From Coneutiohabitans sp964457925 (GTDB lineage Bacteria; Zhuqueibacterota; Zhuqueibacteria; Zhuqueibacterales; Zhuqueibacteraceae), in assembly GCA_964457925.1 (NCBI GenBank), contig CAYWGH010000017.1, positions 70,717 through 134,716 of the forward strand: 64,000 nucleotides of DNA, written 5' to 3'. The notes beneath the pieces are model-generated. The model was not told the origin of the DNA. It ran no database searches and saw nothing but the letters and a program-made list of their open reading frames with translations. This document shows positions 37,481 to 47,500 of this stretch, piece by piece (the stretch's first letter is position 1; each line of letters starts with the position of its first letter). Made by a program: the position numbers and the translations under genes.

Positions 37481-38832
37481 GCGACGAGCGCGACAAAATT
37501 TTGCTGGCAGACGACGAACCGGAAGGCGTTTTTGGCCTTGAAACGTTGCTGGGTGATACCTACCGAATTTTTACCGCTGCCACCGGCGAACAAGCCTGGG
37601 CGATTCTGCAGGAGGAGGATATTGCCGTGGCGCTGGTCGATTTGACTCTGGCTGATCTCGACGGCTTGCAGCTTTTGCAGCGCATGCAAAAAAAAATGCT
37701 GGGCACGGAATTGATCATGGTCACCGGCTATGCCAGCATTGATACGGCTGTTGATGCCATGCGATTGGGCGCCTACGATTATCTCCCCAAACCGATTGAA
37801 GGCAAACGTCTGCTGCCAATCGTTGCCAAAGCTGCCGAGAAATACCGTCTCTGGCGCTCGCATCGCGCCATGACCGTGCAATTGCGCGAGTTGATGCGCT
37901 ATGAAGAGTTGCTCGGTCAAAGCGAAGGTATGCGCGAAATTTATCGCCTCATCGAGACCGTCGCGAAAACGGATGCTACGGTTTTAATCACCGGCGAAAG
38001 CGGAACCGGCAAAGAACTCGTCGCGCGCGCGATTCATCGCCGCAGCGAGCGCAGCGCGGCTCCGTTTGTCGCGATGAATTGCTCGGCGTTGCCCGCGGAG
38101 ATTCTCGAGAATGAATTGTTCGGCCATGAAAAAGGCGCCTTCACCGGCGCGTTGGCGGAAAAACACGGTTGTTTTGAACTGGCCGACGGCGGAACGTTAT
38201 TTTTTGACGAAATCGGCGAAATGCCGTTTGAATTGCAGGCGAAATTGTTGCGCGCGCTCGAAGAACGCACGTTTCGCCGGCTCGGCGGCCGCGAGGAAAT
38301 CAGCGTCGATGTGCGCCTCGTCTCCGCCACGAATCGCGACGTGCGTGCGGCCGTGCGTGAGAAGAATTTGCGTGAAGATTTGTTTTATCGCCTTGCCGTC
38401 GTTGAAATTGAATTGCCGCCGCTGCGCGAACGCTTGAACGATTTGCCGTTGCTGGTGGAGGATTTCATCGCGCGTTTTTCGGAGAAAAATGCCAAAAAAG
38501 TCTCAGGACTCACCCGCGAAACGCTCGATATTTTGCTGCGCCATGCCTGGCCCGGCAATGTGCGCGAGTTGCGCAATGTCATCGAACGCGCCGTCATTCT
38601 CTGCCAGGGCCGTCACCTTACACCCGCGGATTTGCCCAAGCACATGCTGTCGGCAGAAAACTCCAATGCCCTCACGATTCCGATTGGAACCACCGTTGAC
38701 GAAGCGGAACGCATGCTGATTCTCAAAACACTCGATCTGCATCAAAATAATAAAACCAAAGCGGCGGAAGTGTTGGGGATTAGCTTGAAAACCTTGCACA
38801 ATAAACTGGGACGCTATCGGCTCGAGCCTTAA
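37477..38832 (+). CDS. NtrC-family sigma-54-dependent response regulator
   Basis: 451 residues from GTG 37477. The receiver domain has the phospho-acceptor D55 (VALVDLTL) and K in LPKPIEG. The AAA+ domain has Walker A GESGTGKE (173-180), the sigma-54 contact loop GAFTGA (220-225) and Walker B TLFFDEIGE. The C-terminal Fis-type helix-turn-helix is AAEVLGISLKTLHNKL. It should bind enhancer sites and drive sigma-54 RNA polymerase when phosphorylated. The start overlaps the stop of the DHp-only gene (GTGA), so the pair is translationally coupled. Confidence 0.93.
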   Translation: MSDERDKILLADDEPEGVFGLETLLGDTYRIFTAATGEQAWAILQEEDIAVALVDLTLADLDGLQLLQRMQKKMLGTELIMVTGYASIDTAVDAMRLGAYDYLPKPIEGKRLLPIVAKAAEKYRLWRSHRAMTVQLRELMRYEELLGQSEGMREIYRLIETVAKTDATVLITGESGTGKELVARAIHRRSERSAAPFVAMNCSALPAEILENELFGHEKGAFTGALAEKHGCFELADGGTLFFDEIGEMPFELQAKLLRALEERTFRRLGGREEISVDVRLVSATNRDVRAAVREKNLREDLFYRLAVVEIELPPLRERLNDLPLLVEDFIARFSEKNAKKVSGLTRETLDILLRHAWPGNVRELRNVIERAVILCQGRHLTPADLPKHMLSAENSNALTIPIGTTVDEAERMLILKTLDLHQNNKTKAAEVLGISLKTLHNKLGRYRLEP

Positions 38833-39156
38833 CATGTAAAAATTACCCCCTCGTTGCTTTCTTCTCGGCAGTCTTTACACGTTTTCTGAAGATGTTTTTA
38901 TCCGCGCATTCGTATCCAATTTTCTTCTCGCCGCTTTCTCCCTTCTAAATCCTTGATTCCACGACTCACAAAATATTCTCGCTGTTGCTGCCCAGCATGC
39001 AACAAGTTTGGCAATCGTTTTGCGTTGATCATGGGCAATTGTTGTCGCGTCAGATTTTGTATTCACCTCAAAAGATGATCAATCATGCTGGAAGAAAACC
39101 TGCATTCCGCGACGGAATGGCAAGCAAGGTTTTAAAACCGCCTCGGAGGATTGAAC
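38833..39156. other. Intergenic space, 324 bp
   Basis: No gene is supported. It may hold the promoter of the downstream small membrane protein; I see no clear terminator or motif. Confidence 0.4.
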
Positions 39157-39429
39157 ATGGCGCTTTTGCCTATTTTGTTTTCATGCTTGTTTGGCTGGGT
39201 CTTGGGCCACGTCTTTGCCTTGTGTGATCGTGCAAATGAACGCGGGCGCGCGATGAATTATGCCGTCGGCATGATCGGCGCGGCCACCGGCACACTTGTC
39301 AGCCAAACCGTGCCGGCCTTGTACAATAAATTTTTGGCAATCAGCATTTTGTCGGCGTGCGTCGCGCTGGTTTTATTCCGCAGCCTGCGCCGCTTCGGCG
39401 CGCGTCTCGGTTGGAAGATTTCGATGTGA
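39157..39429 (+). CDS. Small membrane protein, unknown
   Basis: 90 residues from ATG 39157, six bases after GGAGGA. There are three short hydrophobic segments (LLPILFSCLFGWVLGHVFAL, MIGAATGTLVSQTVPALY, ILSACVALVLFRS) with a basic C-terminus. It resembles small glycine-rich inner-membrane proteins but matches no family I can name. It lies 35 bases before the LysM gene, so they probably share a transcript. Confidence 0.65.
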   Translation: MALLPILFSCLFGWVLGHVFALCDRANERGRAMNYAVGMIGAATGTLVSQTVPALYNKFLAISILSACVALVLFRSLRRFGARLGWKISM

Positions 39430-39464
39430 AGCCAATTTCTACCCCAACTTTTTTGGAGGATGTT

Positions 39465-40220
39465 ATGAAGAAAGTTATGCTGATGGCTTTTTGCGGCGTC
39501 GTCATGCTGCTCGTCATGGCGCATGACAACCTGCTCTTGAGCCGTCTGCGCTGGCTCGAATCGCCGCAGGTTCACAACGTGCAAAAAGGCGAATCGCTCA
39601 GCAAGCTCGCCAAGGAACATTACGGCGACACGGATTATTGGCGCGAGTTGGCGTTGGTGAACCGCGCGCCGAATCCCAATCATATCGAGCCGGACGAAAA
39701 AATCTTGCTGCCGGCTGCCAATGTCATGCAAGAGTTGCGCAAGGCGCGCACGATTTCGAGCGTTAATTCGTTGGTGAATCAGCAGCAAACGGCGGCAAAA
39801 GCTTCGCCGGACCATGGTTCGTATTCCCGCTCCGAGCCCAGTGTGGTTTCAACCGGCAATCCGAATGCTACACCGGTAGCCGGCGTTGACTCGCCGCCGT
39901 CGAGTTCGCCGAATGCCTCGGCGCAAGAAACAACGCAACCGCAGCCGCTGGCTTCGCAACCGCGCCCGGAATCTTCTGGCGGCCTGTCCTGGTTCTGGTT
40001 GATTTTGGGATTGGTTTTGATCGGCGGCGTGATTGCGTTTGTGCTTTATCGCCGGCGTCAGGAAGAATTGGCGCAGGCGCAGGACGAGGACAACAACTTC
40101 TATCGCCGTCGCGAAGCTGAGCAGAGCAAATCGAAGGAGGATGACAAACGCCAAAATTTTCCTCACGATCGCCGGTCCATCATCTTGAGAAAAAACGCGG
40201 AAGCGGAAACGCGCGCGTGA
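39465..40220 (+). CDS. LysM-domain membrane protein
   Basis: 251 residues from ATG 39465, four bases after GGAGGA. A signal or anchor segment (about 4-20) is followed by a LysM domain (HNVQKGESLSKLAKEHYGD to IEPDEKILLPA, about 37-80). A Ser/Pro/Gln-rich linker, a second membrane helix (SWFWLILGLVLIGGVIAFVLY, about 175-195) and a charged Lys/Arg/Asp/Glu tail complete it. LysM binds peptidoglycan GlcNAc, so this could tie the wall to the membrane. The domain order (LysM outside, basic tail inside) is seen in several envelope proteins of unknown role. Confidence 0.8.
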   Translation: MKKVMLMAFCGVVMLLVMAHDNLLLSRLRWLESPQVHNVQKGESLSKLAKEHYGDTDYWRELALVNRAPNPNHIEPDEKILLPAANVMQELRKARTISSVNSLVNQQQTAAKASPDHGSYSRSEPSVVSTGNPNATPVAGVDSPPSSSPNASAQETTQPQPLASQPRPESSGGLSWFWLILGLVLIGGVIAFVLYRRRQEELAQAQDEDNNFYRRREAEQSKSKEDDKRQNFPHDRRSIILRKNAEAETRA

Positions 40221-40649
40221 ACTTGTGGCAGCGCATGAAAGCCTTGCGCTTTGCCCGGCTCAAACCGGATTGGCGATCGGCCCTCGCAAAAGTCACGCGG
40301 CGCGCAACCACGCATTACAATCGCCGGCCACGATCGCAAACGTACCGTTAATTTGACAATGTCACATTCCAAAAACCACCACAGAGTCGCGGAGTTCCCA
40401 GAGCAAGATTGCGTGAATTCTCAGCGAACGCTGCGTCTCCGCGGTGAATCTGACGTAGACAGGTTAAAAGCAAATTGCAGATTGTCGCATTACCCCAATG
40501 CCCTTCCCCCTAAACCTCATGTCGGCTTGCGCTGAACATCTCCTGGCAGCGGGAGCCGATTCCTCCGTAGAGCACGACAGGGAATCTGTCGTGCTCTCCT
40601 TTTCTGAAATTTAACTTGTGGCTTTTAAGCATTTCGCCTATTTTGGGGC
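40221..40649. other. Intergenic space with dispersed repeats, 429 bp
   Basis: No gene supported. Near 40373-40445 is a loose inverted element (ACCACCACAGAGTCGCGGAG against TGCGTCTCCGCGGTG), a widespread intergenic repeat type. At 40570-40596 there is a perfect GAGCACGACAG/CTGTCGTGCTC hairpin followed by TCCTTTTCT, which could stop transcription entering the metal-efflux operon. Confidence 0.55.
40570..40596 (+). terminator. Hairpin, possible terminator before the efflux operon
   Basis: Perfect 11-bp stem GAGCACGACAG/CTGTCGTGCTC with a five-base loop; the downstream tract TCCTTTTCT is only moderately T-rich. Confidence 0.55.
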
Positions 40650-40991
40650 ATGAATTTGAAGAGGCGGAAATTTTGTTCCTATCTCGCTTATGCGACGTTG
40701 GCGGGCCAATTACTTGGGCTGGTCTTCTGCGGCGATGTGGATTGCCTGCAAGGCGGTTCCGATGAAAACTGCGCGACGGTATTATGCGGCCTGCTTGCCA
40801 AGCATTCATCGCCGCCGGCAGCGGCCGGCGGCGTGAATAATTCTTGCCAATGTTTTTGCCACCTATTGATCAATTTCCCTCAGATAAATATGCAAGCCGC
40901 GATGTTGAATAGCGCACCGCTTCACATGTTTGAAGCGGTGCATTTCTTTGCTATGCCCTCCCGCGAGATCGATCATCCCCCCTGCGTTTAA
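40650..40991 (+). CDS. Small Cys-rich exported protein preceding the metal-efflux genes
   Basis: 113 residues. A hydrophobic N-terminus (YLAYATLAGQLLGLVFC) can serve as a signal or anchor. The rest holds Cys residues in pairs (CGDVDC, CATVLC, SCQCFCH) and several His and Met. Small proteins of this look commonly precede RND efflux genes in Bacteroidota-type genomes. A metal-binding or sensing role is plausible from the Cys/His/Met content and position, but no family is recognised. The outer-membrane factor gene follows 74 bases later. Confidence 0.55.
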   Translation: MNLKRRKFCSYLAYATLAGQLLGLVFCGDVDCLQGGSDENCATVLCGLLAKHSSPPAAAGGVNNSCQCFCHLLINFPQINMQAAMLNSAPLHMFEAVHFFAMPSREIDHPPCV

Positions 40992-41065
40992 TCTCCCTCG
41001 TTTAGTTTTCTCAATTTTATTTCGATTCTGAAAACTCCTCGCGTCTTTTAGAAAGGACCCGGAAC

Positions 41066-42334
41066 GTGTTTCCATTTTTGCGTTCCTGCGCAGCCGTGCT
41101 GTTTTCCTTTTTGTTTTTGATTGAAAACAGCTACGCACAGGAAGAATTATCTTTGCAACAAGCTATCGATTTGGCGTTGCGTCAAAACCTCCAGCTTGTA
41201 ATCGCACAGCAAGAAATGGCTGCCGCACAAGGGCGGAACACGCTTGCTGCTGCGTTGCCGCCCGCGGAAATCTTTTCCCGCTTCAATGAGGTGAGTTTTG
41301 ATTTTGCCGCCGTTAATGAAATCGAAATCGGCCTCAGCCAGGATTTTGAATTTCCCGGCAAGCGCAGCAGCCGCCAGGCGGTGACACATGCCGGCCGCCA
41401 AATTGCCGAATTGCAACTGGCGCGTTTGCGCGTTTTGCTCGCGGCGGAAGTCAAGAAAAGCTACTATGAAAATCTGCTGGCAAATGAAAACTTCGCGAGC
41501 CAGCAATTCGCCGTGCAACTGCTCGACGACTTGCAACGCTTGCTTGCCGAGCGCTATCAAAGCGGCGCGGCAAGCTACGTCGATGTCGTGCGCAGCCGAA
41601 TCGAGCTTGGGCGTGGCCGCAGCGAATTGGCCGCCGCGCAGCAGGAACAAATCGCGGCAATGGCAAGGTTCAATCTCCTGCTCGGCCGCCAAACTTCTCA
41701 GCCGCTGCAGTTGAGTGATTCATTGACGTATGCGCCTTTGGCGTTGCCGCGCGATTCGGTGTCTGCATTCGTCGCACGGCAATCCAACTTGCGCCAAATT
41801 TTTATCGCCGCAGTTGAGCGCCAGCGCCGTGCCTTGCGATTGGCGCAGCTCGCCAATCGTCCGGATTTTTCCTTCGGCGCGTCGTTTCAACGTGTCGCAG
41901 AAAATCCACCATTCACTGCCGCGCAACCGGATGGTGAAACCGTGAATGCTTTTGGCATCGAAGCTAGCGTAAGCCTGCCGCTGTTCAATCGAGCTGCGCC
42001 AAAAGGCGAAGTCCAAATTGCTCGAGCTGAATTAACGGCTGCAGAAGCGCGGCTGGCTAATTTTGAACAACAGTTGCGTCGCGATTTTGAAGTGGCCTTC
42101 GCTGCCGTCGAAGCGGCAGAAAAGCAGGTTTTGGAATTTCGCGACGTCGTGCTGCCGGAATCCCAAAACGCCGTGAATGCGGCAGCCGCGGCCTATCAAT
42201 CCGGCCAACTGTCGCTCACGGATTTGCTCGATATCTATCGCACCGTGCGGCAAGCGCGCTTGGAAAAAAGCCGCGTCGTTTTCAATTATCTCTCCGCCCG
42301 CGCGGATTTGGAAGCGGTTGGCGAAAACGAATGA
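41066..42334 (+). CDS. TolC-family outer-membrane efflux protein (CusC/CzcC-like)
   Basis: 422 residues from GTG 41066, behind AAGGA. A signal peptide ends near SYA-Q25. Two OEP repeats follow, each beginning with an LSLQQAIDLALRQN-like helix and long coiled-coil segments (ELQLARLRVLLAAEVKKSYY, and ELTAAEARLANFEQQLRRDF in the second half), the normal TolC trimer protomer. It forms the outer-membrane exit duct for the RND pump encoded downstream. The segment NAFGIEASVSLPLFNR marks the second beta-strand pair. Confidence 0.9.
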   Translation: MFPFLRSCAAVLFSFLFLIENSYAQEELSLQQAIDLALRQNLQLVIAQQEMAAAQGRNTLAAALPPAEIFSRFNEVSFDFAAVNEIEIGLSQDFEFPGKRSSRQAVTHAGRQIAELQLARLRVLLAAEVKKSYYENLLANENFASQQFAVQLLDDLQRLLAERYQSGAASYVDVVRSRIELGRGRSELAAAQQEQIAAMARFNLLLGRQTSQPLQLSDSLTYAPLALPRDSVSAFVARQSNLRQIFIAAVERQRRALRLAQLANRPDFSFGASFQRVAENPPFTAAQPDGETVNAFGIEASVSLPLFNRAAPKGEVQIARAELTAAEARLANFEQQLRRDFEVAFAAVEAAEKQVLEFRDVVLPESQNAVNAAAAAYQSGQLSLTDLLDIYRTVRQARLEKSRVVFNYLSARADLEAVGENE

Positions 42335-42390
42335 AGCTCGTGGTAGTGCCTTTAGGCACACATGGTTCAACACATCCTTTGACCCTGATG

Positions 42391-42503
42391 AAATTTGACG
42401 ATCAAAATCGGTAGTCCTGCCCCCTTGTGGGGCATTGCAGCGTGCATGAACAGCGGCCCACAAGGGGCCGTGACTACGACGATTACCGAATTTGATCATC
42501 AAA
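42391..42503. repeat. Intergenic inverted repeat between efflux genes
   Basis: GTAGTCCTGCCCCCTTGTGG (42411-42430) is answered by CCCACAAGGGGCCGTGACTAC (42457-42477), and the outer AAATTTGACGATCAAA by TTTGATCATCAAA. A half-copy (GTAGTCCTGGCCCCTGGTGG) is found near 61144, so this is a dispersed element. Confidence 0.65.
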
Positions 42504-42548
42504 AACTCATAAGGGTCTACTACAAAACCATTCTCGAAGGAATATATC

Positions 42549-43652
42549 ATGAACAGATATATTTTGCTCTTGTTTGCGGTCACGCTTGCCGCTTGCGCGA
42601 AACAAAAAACCGACGAGCACCTGCATGAAGCCGCTGAGAATCACGAGGCCAATGCCACCGTCGTGACTTTGACCAAGCACCAACTTTTTCACATCCATCT
42701 CGAAACCGCGGAAGTTACAGAAAGCTCCGTGCCGATTCCTTTGACCTTGACTGGAAAAGTAATGCTCAATGAGCGCCGCCGCGCGGCAATCACCGCGCGT
42801 CTCGCCGGCCGCGTGGAAAAAGTGACGGCGTTTGCGGGCGATCGCGTGAGCGCCGGACAAGCTCTCGCCGAAGTTTTCAGCCAGGATTTTCTCTCGCTGC
42901 AGATGGAATATTTGCAGGCCATCGAACGCACGCAACGCTTCGGCAATGAAAGCGCCGATCAATCGACGGCAAAAACCATTTTGCTCTCGGCGCGCAGAAA
43001 ATTGGAAGTCGCCGGATTGAGCGAGGCCGATTTGCGCCAATTGGAAACCGCTAAAGAGCCGCTGAGCCATTTGCACGTGTACGCGCCATTCAGCGGCGCG
43101 GTGCTCTCGGCGGAAGTGGTGCAAGGCCAATTCGTCGAGCTGGGCGCGCATTTGTTTGAAATTGCCGATCTCTCGACGTTGTGGATTCTCGCTGATATTT
43201 ACGAGCAAGATTTGCCGCGCGTCCACAAAGGCATGAAGGCGCAAATCGAAGTCACGCCCTATCCGCGCGAAATGTTTGCCGCCACGTTGACGGAAATTTT
43301 TGGCGTCGTCGATGCGCAAACCCGCACGGTGAAGGCGCGGCTTGAAGTCAAAAATCCGAACGGCAAGCTCAAGCCGGAAATGTTTGCGAGTGTGCATCTC
43401 ACCACTGAGCTGGGCGGCAGCACGATCAAAGTTCCGGCCAGCGCCATGCTCGGTGAAACCGAAAAGCATTTCGTTTTCGTCGCGCTCAATGATTCAACTT
43501 TTGAAAAGCGCGAAGTGCGCACCGGCGCGGAGACGCGCGAGATTGTCGAAGTGCTCGACGGCCTCGCGACGGGCGAACGCATCGTGACGCGCGGCGGTTT
43601 CTTTTTGAAATCCGAGCTGGCCAAAGAAACGTTTGGAGAAGAACATCATTGA
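42549..43652 (+). CDS. RND efflux periplasmic adaptor lipoprotein (CusB/CzcB-like)
   Basis: 367 residues, starting behind GAAGGAATAT. The lipobox LAAC places the lipidated Cys at 16, followed by a His-rich stretch (DEHLHEAAENHE). The order is that of HlyD-type adaptors: barrel-sandwich hybrid (RLAGRVEKVTAFAGDRVSAGQAL), short hairpin (about 115-170), SHLHVYAPFSGAVLSAEVVQGQFV, then beta-barrel and membrane-proximal domains. It bridges the inner-membrane pump and the outer-membrane duct. Metal substrate not readable; the His-rich start favours Cu, Zn, Co or Ni. Confidence 0.9.
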   Translation: MNRYILLLFAVTLAACAKQKTDEHLHEAAENHEANATVVTLTKHQLFHIHLETAEVTESSVPIPLTLTGKVMLNERRRAAITARLAGRVEKVTAFAGDRVSAGQALAEVFSQDFLSLQMEYLQAIERTQRFGNESADQSTAKTILLSARRKLEVAGLSEADLRQLETAKEPLSHLHVYAPFSGAVLSAEVVQGQFVELGAHLFEIADLSTLWILADIYEQDLPRVHKGMKAQIEVTPYPREMFAATLTEIFGVVDAQTRTVKARLEVKNPNGKLKPEMFASVHLTTELGGSTIKVPASAMLGETEKHFVFVALNDSTFEKREVRTGAETREIVEVLDGLATGERIVTRGGFFLKSELAKETFGEEHH

Positions 43653-43659
43653 GGTGAAT

Positions 43660-44262
43660 ATGGACGCAACTCTGAGATACGTGCTTCCAATTTATCTGAT
43701 CGTCTATCTCACGTTCGCGTTTTTCTGGCGCTCGTTTTTAGTTTGGAAAAGAACCGGCGTCAATCCCTACGTGCTCGGCAAAGCCGATAACGCGCATGAT
43801 TTTGTCGGCATGCTGTTTCGAGTCACGTTGATTGCCGTCGTCGCCATCGTCATTCTCCACGCGGTCTCGAGCCAAGCGTATCAATATTTGACGCCGATCT
43901 TGTGGCTCGAACGGCAGGCATTACAGCTCGCCGGTTTATTTCTGCTCGCAGCTTCCTTCATTTGGACATTGTTCGCGCAAGCGCAAATGGGAAACTCCTG
44001 GCGCATCGGCATCGACACGAACACCAAAACCGCGTTGATCACGCACGGCATTTTTGGAATCTCACGCAACCCGATTTTTCTGGGCATGCGCGTAACGTTG
44101 TTCGGTTTCTTTTTGATCTTGCCCAATGCCGTGACTTTGACAACGCTTGTCCTCGGTGAAGCGCTAATGCAAATCCAAGTTCGGCTCGAAGAAGAATATC
44201 TGCGCCGAACACACGGCGAAGACTATCGAAAATATTGTCAGCGAACGCGCCGCTGGCTTTGA
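43660..44262 (+). CDS. Isoprenylcysteine carboxyl methyltransferase (ICMT/PEMT)-like membrane protein
   Basis: 200 residues from ATG 43660, eight bases after the adaptor stop. Four or five membrane helices precede the conserved C-terminal signature GIFGISRNPIFLGMR and LEEEYLRRTHGEDYRKYCQRTRRWL, as in the ICMT/NnrU/PEMT superfamily that methylates lipids or thiols using SAM. Its position inside a metal-efflux operon is recurrent in environmental genomes, but the substrate is unknown; a membrane lipid or a metal(loid) such as a methylatable thiol conjugate is speculation. Confidence 0.78.
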   Translation: MDATLRYVLPIYLIVYLTFAFFWRSFLVWKRTGVNPYVLGKADNAHDFVGMLFRVTLIAVVAIVILHAVSSQAYQYLTPILWLERQALQLAGLFLLAASFIWTLFAQAQMGNSWRIGIDTNTKTALITHGIFGISRNPIFLGMRVTLFGFFLILPNAVTLTTLVLGEALMQIQVRLEEEYLRRTHGEDYRKYCQRTRRWL

Positions 44263-44482
44263 TTTTAAACTCCGCTAGGAGTGAAATGTTTATAGTTAAT
44301 ATTCAAGATGGGCCGGAACTCCGTAGGAGTGGCATGTTTGTGTTTATGTTTAAAATGGTGCATTAATTTTCAATGGCTTCTCAATCCGAAATCGTTATAT
44401 CGCAAAGCACATGTCGCTCCTACGGAGCTTTGATTTCACGGTATCAATAGGGTTATAAACATTTGACTCCTAACGGAGTCAG
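44263..44482. repeat. Cluster of CTCCGTAGGAG-type intergenic repeats
   Basis: At least four related units lie here: AACTCCGCTAGGAGTGAAAT, AACTCCGTAGGAGTGGCATG, CGCTCCTACGGAGCTTTGAT (reverse orientation) and GACTCCTAACGGAGTC. Each has a CTCC...GGAG palindromic core followed by ATG-TTTATAG-like text. Further copies occur at about 60745-60900. They separate the ICMT-like gene from the pump gene. Confidence 0.7.
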
Positions 44483-44508
44483 AAAAATTCAACATAACAG
44501 ATTTTCTT

Positions 44509-47500
44509 ATGATAAATCGCCTGATTTCATTCTCCCTCAAGCAGCCGATGCTCATCTTCTGCCTCGTCATTCTCATGGCCGGCCTCGGCTACTGGTCGCT
44601 CACGCACATTCCCATCGACGCGTTTCCCGATGTGACCAACGTGCAGGTGCAGATTCTCGCCGAGGCCCCCGGACTTTCGCCGGTGGAGGTCGAGCAGCTC
44701 GTCACCTTTCCGATTGAAGTGGCGATGAACGGCCTGCCGCAACTCACGGAAGTGCGCTCCATTTCCAAATTCGGCTTGAGCGTCATCACCGTCGTGTTCG
44801 AAGATGATGTTGACATTTATTTCGCGCGTCAGCTCGTGCTCGAACGCTTGCAAAGCGCGCGCGAGTCGCTGCCGCCCAACATGCCGGAGCCGGAGATGGG
44901 ACCGGTCACAACTGGGATGGGCGAAATCTATCAATACTTTCTCGAAAGCGACAGCCTCGATTTGATGGAGCTGCGCAGCATTCAAGACTGGGTGATCAAG
45001 CCGCAACTGCGCACCGTCGCGGGCGTCACCGAAGTCAACAGCTTCGGCGGCTTGGTGAAGCAATATCAAATTCTCGTTTCACCGGAAAAGTTGTTGAGCT
45101 ACGGCCTCTCGCTCGCCGACGTGTTTGCAGCGGTTGAAAACAACAACAGCGTGGTGGGCGGCAATTTCATCGAACATGCTTCGGAGCAGTACATCATTCG
45201 CGGCGTCGGTCGCGCGCAGACGATGAGCGATTTGGAAAACATCGTCGTCAAAACCATGAACGCTACGCCGATTTACGTGAAGAACGTCGCTGAAGTCACC
45301 ACCGGGCCGGAAGTGCGGCAGGGCGCGGTGGTGATGCAAGGACGCGGCGAAGTCGCCGCCGCGATTGTCATGATGCTCAAAGGCGAAAACAGCCGCGAAG
45401 TGATCGCGCGGGTCAAAACCAAAATCGAAGAGATCAACAAAACACTGCCGCGCCATGTGAAGATTCATCCGTATTACGATCAAACCGATTTGATCGAGAA
45501 AACGATTAAAACCGTGCGCACGAATCTCATCGAAGGCGGCTTGCTCGTCATTGCCGTGCTCTTTGTTTTTCTCGGCAACATGCGCGCGGCGCTGCTCGTG
45601 GCCTCGGTGATTCCGCTGTCGATGCTGTTCGCCTTCATCGGCATGAAGTGGCGCGGCCTCTCCGCCAACCTCATGAGCCTCGGCGCGATTGATTTCGGCA
45701 TGATCGTGGACGGCGCGGTGGTGATGGTTGAAAATATCATGCGGCGGCTCAGCCATGCCAATCCCGACGACAAGCGCGAACACGTTATCGAAAGCGCGGC
45801 GAAAGAAGTGGCGCGGCCCGTGCTGTTCGGCGTGCTCATCATCATCGCGGTTTACATGCCCATTCTCACGCTGCAAGGCATCGAAGGCAAGATGTTCACG
45901 CCCATGGCGATGACCGTTGGCTTCGCGCTGCTCGGCTCGCTCTTTCTCGCGCTCACGTTCATGCCCGCTGCGGCACGTTTTATTCTCGCTAGTACAATCA
46001 AGCCTCAACCTAAAAACTTTTCCCCAACGGATAGATTAAGACCAACGGATAAAGCTCATCCGTTGGCGTTCATCTATCCGTTGGGGATTTTATTGCAGCG
46101 ATTCAAGTTTTTAAAGAGGGAGAAAGTTGAGTATGAAGAAGTTTTTCTGGTGCGGTGGTTGAAAAAATATTATACACCAGCGTTGGAGAAAGCATTGCAC
46201 CACAAAGGCAAAATGCTCGTTGCCGCCATTGTCATTTTATTCGGTTCTTTCGCCCTTGTGCCGTTGCTCGGCACGGAGTTCATTCCCGAGTTGGATGAAG
46301 GCGCAATTTTGGTGCAGCCGATTCGCATGCCGAGCATCAGCCTCACCGAGTCCATCGAGATCGACAAGCAGGTGCAGAAGATCATTATGCAATTTCCCGA
46401 GGTCGAGTTTGCCGTTGGCCGCCTCGGCCGTCCCGACATTGCCACGGACCCGATGGGCGTGAATCTCAGCGACATTTACGTGACGCTCAAGCCGCACAGC
46501 GAATGGAAAACGGCAAAAACCAAAGAAGAGCTTGTCGATAAAATGGTGGAAGAACTGCAGCAGATTCCCGGCGTCAATTACAACATGACGCAGCCGATTG
46601 CCATGCGCGTCGATGAGCTGGTCTCCGGCGTCAAGTCCGATCTCGCGATCAAACTTTTCGGCGACGATCTCGCCTTACTCAAAAAGAAAGCTGATGAGAT
46701 TGCTAACGTCTTGCGCGAAATTTCTGGCGCGGAAGATGTCTCGGTCGAGCAAATCGCCGGACAAACGTATCTCAATATTTATGTTGACCGCGCCGCTATA
46801 GCCCGCTACGGCCTCAACGTTGCTGACGTGCAGCAGGTCATCGAGATCGCCATCGGCGGCAAAGTTGCTTCAGAAATTTTTGAAGGCAACAAACGCTTTG
46901 CCGTCGTCGTGCGTTATCCCGAAAACAAACGCAACGACATCGCGCCCATCGAACGCTCGCTCGTGCATTTGCCAAACGGCGGTGCCATTCCGCTTTCGCA
47001 AATCGCGCGCGTCGTCGCCGAAGAAGGGCCGGTGCAAGTGAGCCGCGAGTTTGGCCAGCGCCGCATCGCGGTGGAATGCAACGTGCGTGGCCGCGATATC
47101 GGCAGTTTCGTTGGAGAGGCGCAGCGTCGAATTGCCGAAGAAGTGCAACTGCCTTCCGGCTATTATCTCACCTGGGGCGGACAATTCGAGAACCAACAGT
47201 CTGCGACACGCCGGCTCATGGTCGTGCTGCCGCTTTCGATCTTCATCATCTTCGCGCTGCTCTACACCACGTTCGGCAATTTTCGCCATTCACTTTTGAT
47301 TCTTGCCAACTTGCCGTTTGCGCTCAGCGGCGGCATATTCGCGCTGTTGATTCGCGGCTTGCACATTAGCGTCTCCGCGAGCATCGGTTTCATCGCGTTG
47401 TTCGGCGTCGCGGTGCTCAACGGCGTCGTGCTGGTGACGTACATGAATCAACTGCGAGCGCAAGGCATTTCCGTGCATCTCGCCGTTGTGCGCGGCGCTT

